Part shown: piece by piece, positions 6,676 to 8,576 of the stretch | How positions within the stretch are numbered: position 1 is the first letter of the stretch | How the letters are laid out: every line of letters begins with the position of its first letter | NCBI GenBank assembly: GCA_036273935.1 | Contig: DASUGQ010000419.1 | Coordinates: 1-8,576 of the forward strand | Direction: 5' to 3' | From: ZC4RG29 sp036273935 | Lineage (GTDB): Bacteria > Bacteroidota > Bacteroidia > Cytophagales > Cyclobacteriaceae | DNA length: 8,576 nt | The notes under the pieces: model-generated | Seen by the model: the letters and a program-made list of their open reading frames with translations, nothing else | What the model was told of the DNA's origin: nothing | The model's database searches: none | Program-made: the position numbers and the translations under genes

Positions 6676-8424
6676 TTATAAGTTTTGTTTCTTCAGTTCG
6701 TCTATTATGTATTCTGAAGCGCGCATAGAGAGGGCAAGGATTGTCCACGTTGGATTTTTGTCTGCCTGAGAAACGAATGGGCCGCCATCAACAACAAAAA
6801 GGTTCTTGCAATCATGCGCCTGATTAAATTTGTTGACTGCCGATTTTTTTGGATCGTTGCCCATCCGGGTTGTTCCCACTTCGTGGATAATTCTTCCCGG
6901 GGCGGCGAGGCCATATTCATTGCTCGCATCGTCCTTATCACCCCAGGTAACTATACCACCTGCGTTATAGATAATCTCTTTAAACGTCTCCTTCATGTGT
7001 TTAGCCTGCTTGATTTCGTGATCGCTCCAGGTGTAGTGGAAGCGTAAAACGGGAATTCCATATTTATCTACCGTGTTTGGATCAATTTCACAATAGTTGT
7101 CAGCGCGAGCGATCGCCTCACCGCGTCCTGACATTCCAAAGGAAGCGCCGTAGAAATAACGATAGTCATCTTTCAATGATACTCCATACCCACCTGCATC
7201 CTTTTGTTTTCCATCGCGGCCGGGATACTTTCCGTTAGTGTTCTGCATGCCAAACCCAAAGCCATAACCGGGCATTCCCATGCCCCCATAATATTCGATA
7301 TGATATCCTCGTGGAAAATCAAGTTTTTTATTATCAAGCCACCATGGTGTGTACACATGCATCCCACCAACTCCGTCTTCATTGTAGCGCTTGCGTCCGA
7401 CTAATTTTGGATGAAATCCTCCGACGTCAGTACCCGTTGAATCGTGCAAATACTTACCAACAACACCACTTGAATTGGCGAGCCCATTTGGATTACGCGG
7501 AGACTTTGAATTCAATAATAGTCGTGCGGACTCACAGGCACTGGCTGCAAGGATAACAACCTTTGCGTCCAGTGAATATTCCTGGAGATCATCTTTGTTT
7601 ACAAATGAAATACCCGTAGCCCTTCCTTCTGCGTCCGTTAACACTTCGCGCGCCATCGCATTGGGTATAATATCCACATTTCCCGTTTCTATTGCTGGCT
7701 TAACAAGAACCGAAGAAGACGAGAAGTCACCGTATACTGTACATCCTCTGTTGCATTGGTGACAAAAGAAACAAGCGCCCCTATTTTTGTTATTAGGCAG
7801 CGGACGCGTCAATATTGAAAGTCGGGAAGGAATTACAGGAATATTCAGTTTTTGACCCGCTTCCTTGATGAACAATTCATGTAATCTGGGTTTAGGCGGG
7901 GGAAGAAAAATTCCATCCGGTTCATTGTACATACCTTCCTTCGAGCCGAAAACTCCGATCAGCTGATCAACTTTGTCGTAATAAGGGGCGACGTCGTCAT
8001 AACCAATAGGCCAATCATCACCCAATCCATCAATGCTTCGATGCTTAAAATCATTTGGACCGAAGCGGAGTGAGATTCGGCCCCAATGGTTCGTTCTACC
8101 GCCAACCATACGAGATCGAAACCAGTCGAACCTGGTTCCATCTTTATGAGTGTAGGGTTCTCCTTCAAGTTCCCATCCACCGTAGGCGGCGTCAAAGTCG
8201 CCGAAATTACGATAAGGTGTACTTGCTCCTCGTCTTGGCGATTCCCACGGCCACTTTAACTGCGTCACATTTTTTGCCGGATCGTAGAGCGGGCCAGCTT
8301 CTAAAAGGGCCACCTTGATGCCTGCGTTAGCAAGCACATATGCAGCCATACCTCCTCCTGCACCTGAACCTACGATACAAACATCATAAGCTTTAGGTGA
8401 TTTCTTAATCTGAAAATCTGCCAT
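6676..8424 (-). CDS. GMC-family FAD-dependent sugar/alcohol dehydrogenase, catalytic subunit
   Basis: A 582-residue flavoprotein. The N-terminal FAD fold is plain in YDVCIVGSGAGGGMAAY (13-29, GxGxxG), ending in the ribose-binding acid of ALLEAG (39-44). FAD-contacting MVGGRTNHWG lies at 106-115, and the end NPTWTILALSMRASEYI (557-573) is typical of the C-terminal GMC domain. The catalytic pair should be His514 (HEVGTTRMG) and Asn557. Four cysteines spaced CxxCxxCxxxC (218, 221, 224, 228) resemble the iron-sulfur ligand region of bacterial FAD-dependent glucose dehydrogenase. A Gly/Met/Phe-rich loop lies at 380-393. No signal peptide is present; export with the Tat small subunit encoded next is likely. 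The frame stays open for 50 more codons upstream to 8574, but that stretch is low-complexity and off-family. The ATG at 8424 places the Rossmann motif at the usual distance from the N-terminus. The likely substrate is a sugar, perhaps oxidised at C-3. Confidence 0.92.
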   Translation of the reverse strand: MADFQIKKSPKAYDVCIVGSGAGGGMAAYVLANAGIKVALLEAGPLYDPAKNVTQLKWPWESPRRGASTPYRNFGDFDAAYGGWELEGEPYTHKDGTRFDWFRSRMVGGRTNHWGRISLRFGPNDFKHRSIDGLGDDWPIGYDDVAPYYDKVDQLIGVFGSKEGMYNEPDGIFLPPPKPRLHELFIKEAGQKLNIPVIPSRLSILTRPLPNNKNRGACFFCHQCNRGCTVYGDFSSSSVLVKPAIETGNVDIIPNAMAREVLTDAEGRATGISFVNKDDLQEYSLDAKVVILAASACESARLLLNSKSPRNPNGLANSSGVVGKYLHDSTGTDVGGFHPKLVGRKRYNEDGVGGMHVYTPWWLDNKKLDFPRGYHIEYYGGMGMPGYGFGFGMQNTNGKYPGRDGKQKDAGGYGVSLKDDYRYFYGASFGMSGRGEAIARADNYCEIDPNTVDKYGIPVLRFHYTWSDHEIKQAKHMKETFKEIIYNAGGIVTWGDKDDASNEYGLAAPGRIIHEVGTTRMGNDPKKSAVNKFNQAHDCKNLFVVDGGPFVSQADKNPTWTILALSMRASEYIIDELKKQNL

Positions 8425-8505
8425 GACAATTGAAGAAATTTTGATTGACGCGAAATGTAAAATTTTCTCTTTATAAAAGTAGTCCGGTGGTGTAAGAAAT
8501 TCGGA

Positions 8506-8521
8506 TGTGTTTTTGCACACA
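8506..8521. promoter_or_regulatory. CRP/FNR-like inverted repeat upstream of the GMC gene
   Basis: TGTGT-TTTTGC-ACACA is a perfect 5-bp inverted repeat with a 6-bp spacer, the same geometry as the classical CRP site TGTGA-N6-TCACA. It lies about 80-100 bases upstream of the GMC ATG, a reasonable place for an activator of a sugar-oxidation operon. A weak -7-like element (TACATTTC on the - strand, 8452-8459) lies downstream without a matching -33 TTG. Whether Bacteroidota CRP-family proteins bind this motif is not established here. Confidence 0.3.
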
Positions 8522-8558
8522 GAAAATATTTGCGCATTAAGAGAAAAAATTTGCGCAT
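8522..8558. repeat. Pair of 16-bp direct repeats, 21-bp period
   Basis: Copy one (8522-8537, GAAAATATTTGCGCAT) and copy two (8543-8558, GAAAAAATTTGCGCAT) match at 15 of 16 positions. They start 21 bp apart, two helical turns, so both lie on the same face of the DNA. A looser third copy (TTTTGCACAC) follows 17 bp further toward the GMC gene and overlaps the CRP-like repeat. They lie 98-134 bp upstream of the GMC start codon and may be tandem regulator sites. Confidence 0.4.
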
Positions 8559-8576
8559 AAAAAAAGCCCTGCAATT
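8559..8576 (-). terminator. Probable 3' half of an intrinsic terminator of the preceding gene (cut by the window edge)
   Basis: On the - strand the window begins AATTGCAGGGC and runs directly into seven T residues (8565-8559). A GC-rich arm followed by a T-run is what the descending half of an intrinsic terminator looks like. The ascending arm, expected to read about GCCCTGCAATT, would lie just beyond the right edge. If correct, the GMC gene starts a new transcription unit. Confidence 0.35.

Noticed and set aside
5929..8424. Calling the dehydrogenase a true gluconate 2-dehydrogenase
   Set aside because: The 'subunit 3' name is a family label; the same small subunit serves glucose, lactose and other sugar dehydrogenases, and the cytochrome subunit of gluconate dehydrogenase is not visible.
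8425..8574. A 50-residue N-terminal extension of the GMC protein from an upstream ATG
   Set aside because: The stretch is Phe/Lys/Ile-rich low-complexity translation of an AT-rich regulatory region with direct repeats. It has no RR or Sec signal architecture, and starting at 8424 places the FAD motif at the normal position.

Overview
The window reads as chromosomal DNA of a Bacteroidota bacterium, most likely a Cytophagales-type environmental genome. The evidence is moderate, AT-leaning base composition, start codons without Shine-Dalgarno sequences (A/T-rich leaders instead), and a family set typical of that group: Tat-exported Gfo/Idh/MocA oxidoreductases, a GMC oxidoreductase paired with a 'gluconate 2-dehydrogenase subunit 3' lipoprotein, PIG-L deacetylases and secreted-type molybdenum hydroxylases. 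The taxon is inferred from family recognition, not computed.

Layout. At the left edge is the last 144 codons of a molybdopterin-binding xanthine dehydrogenase/aldehyde oxidase-type large subunit on the + strand (1-435). Everything else is on the - strand and is read from right to left: GMC oxidoreductase (8424-6676), its Tat-lipoprotein small subunit (6614-5958), a Tat-exported Gfo/Idh/MocA oxidoreductase (5931-4486), a PLP-dependent group II amino-acid decarboxylase (4354-2864), a PIG-L/LmbE deacetylase (2843-2046) and a CvrA/NhaP2-type K+/H+ antiporter (1914-445). The antiporter meets the + strand gene tail-to-tail with only 9 bases between stop codons.

How the genes work together. The three genes on the right look like one functional unit. 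The GMC protein has an FAD fold, a four-cysteine cluster motif and the His/Asn catalytic pair, but no export signal of its own. Its small subunit has a Tat signal plus lipobox and could carry it across the membrane. The third gene encodes a further Tat-exported, nicotinamide-type sugar oxidoreductase. Together they suggest periplasmic oxidation of a sugar or glycoside, plausibly at C-3 as in the LacABC/glucose-3-dehydrogenase type; the substrate is not readable from sequence. The decarboxylase and deacetylase are 20 bases apart and probably co-transcribed. The antiporter follows after 131 bases that contain a terminator-like hairpin.

Non-coding structure. No tRNA, rRNA, CRISPR array or insertion sequence was seen, and no gene-free stretch exceeds 300 bases. 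Notable small elements are a perfect 24-bp palindrome inside the Gfo/Idh/MocA gene, a 12-bp palindrome just upstream of the decarboxylase, a ten-unit degenerate tetranucleotide run before the small-subunit gene, and, upstream of the GMC gene, a CRP-like inverted repeat next to a pair of 15/16-identical direct repeats 21 bp apart. I see no clear evidence of a wholly new system. The best candidates for a second look are the exported oxidoreductase trio and the unexplained palindromes.
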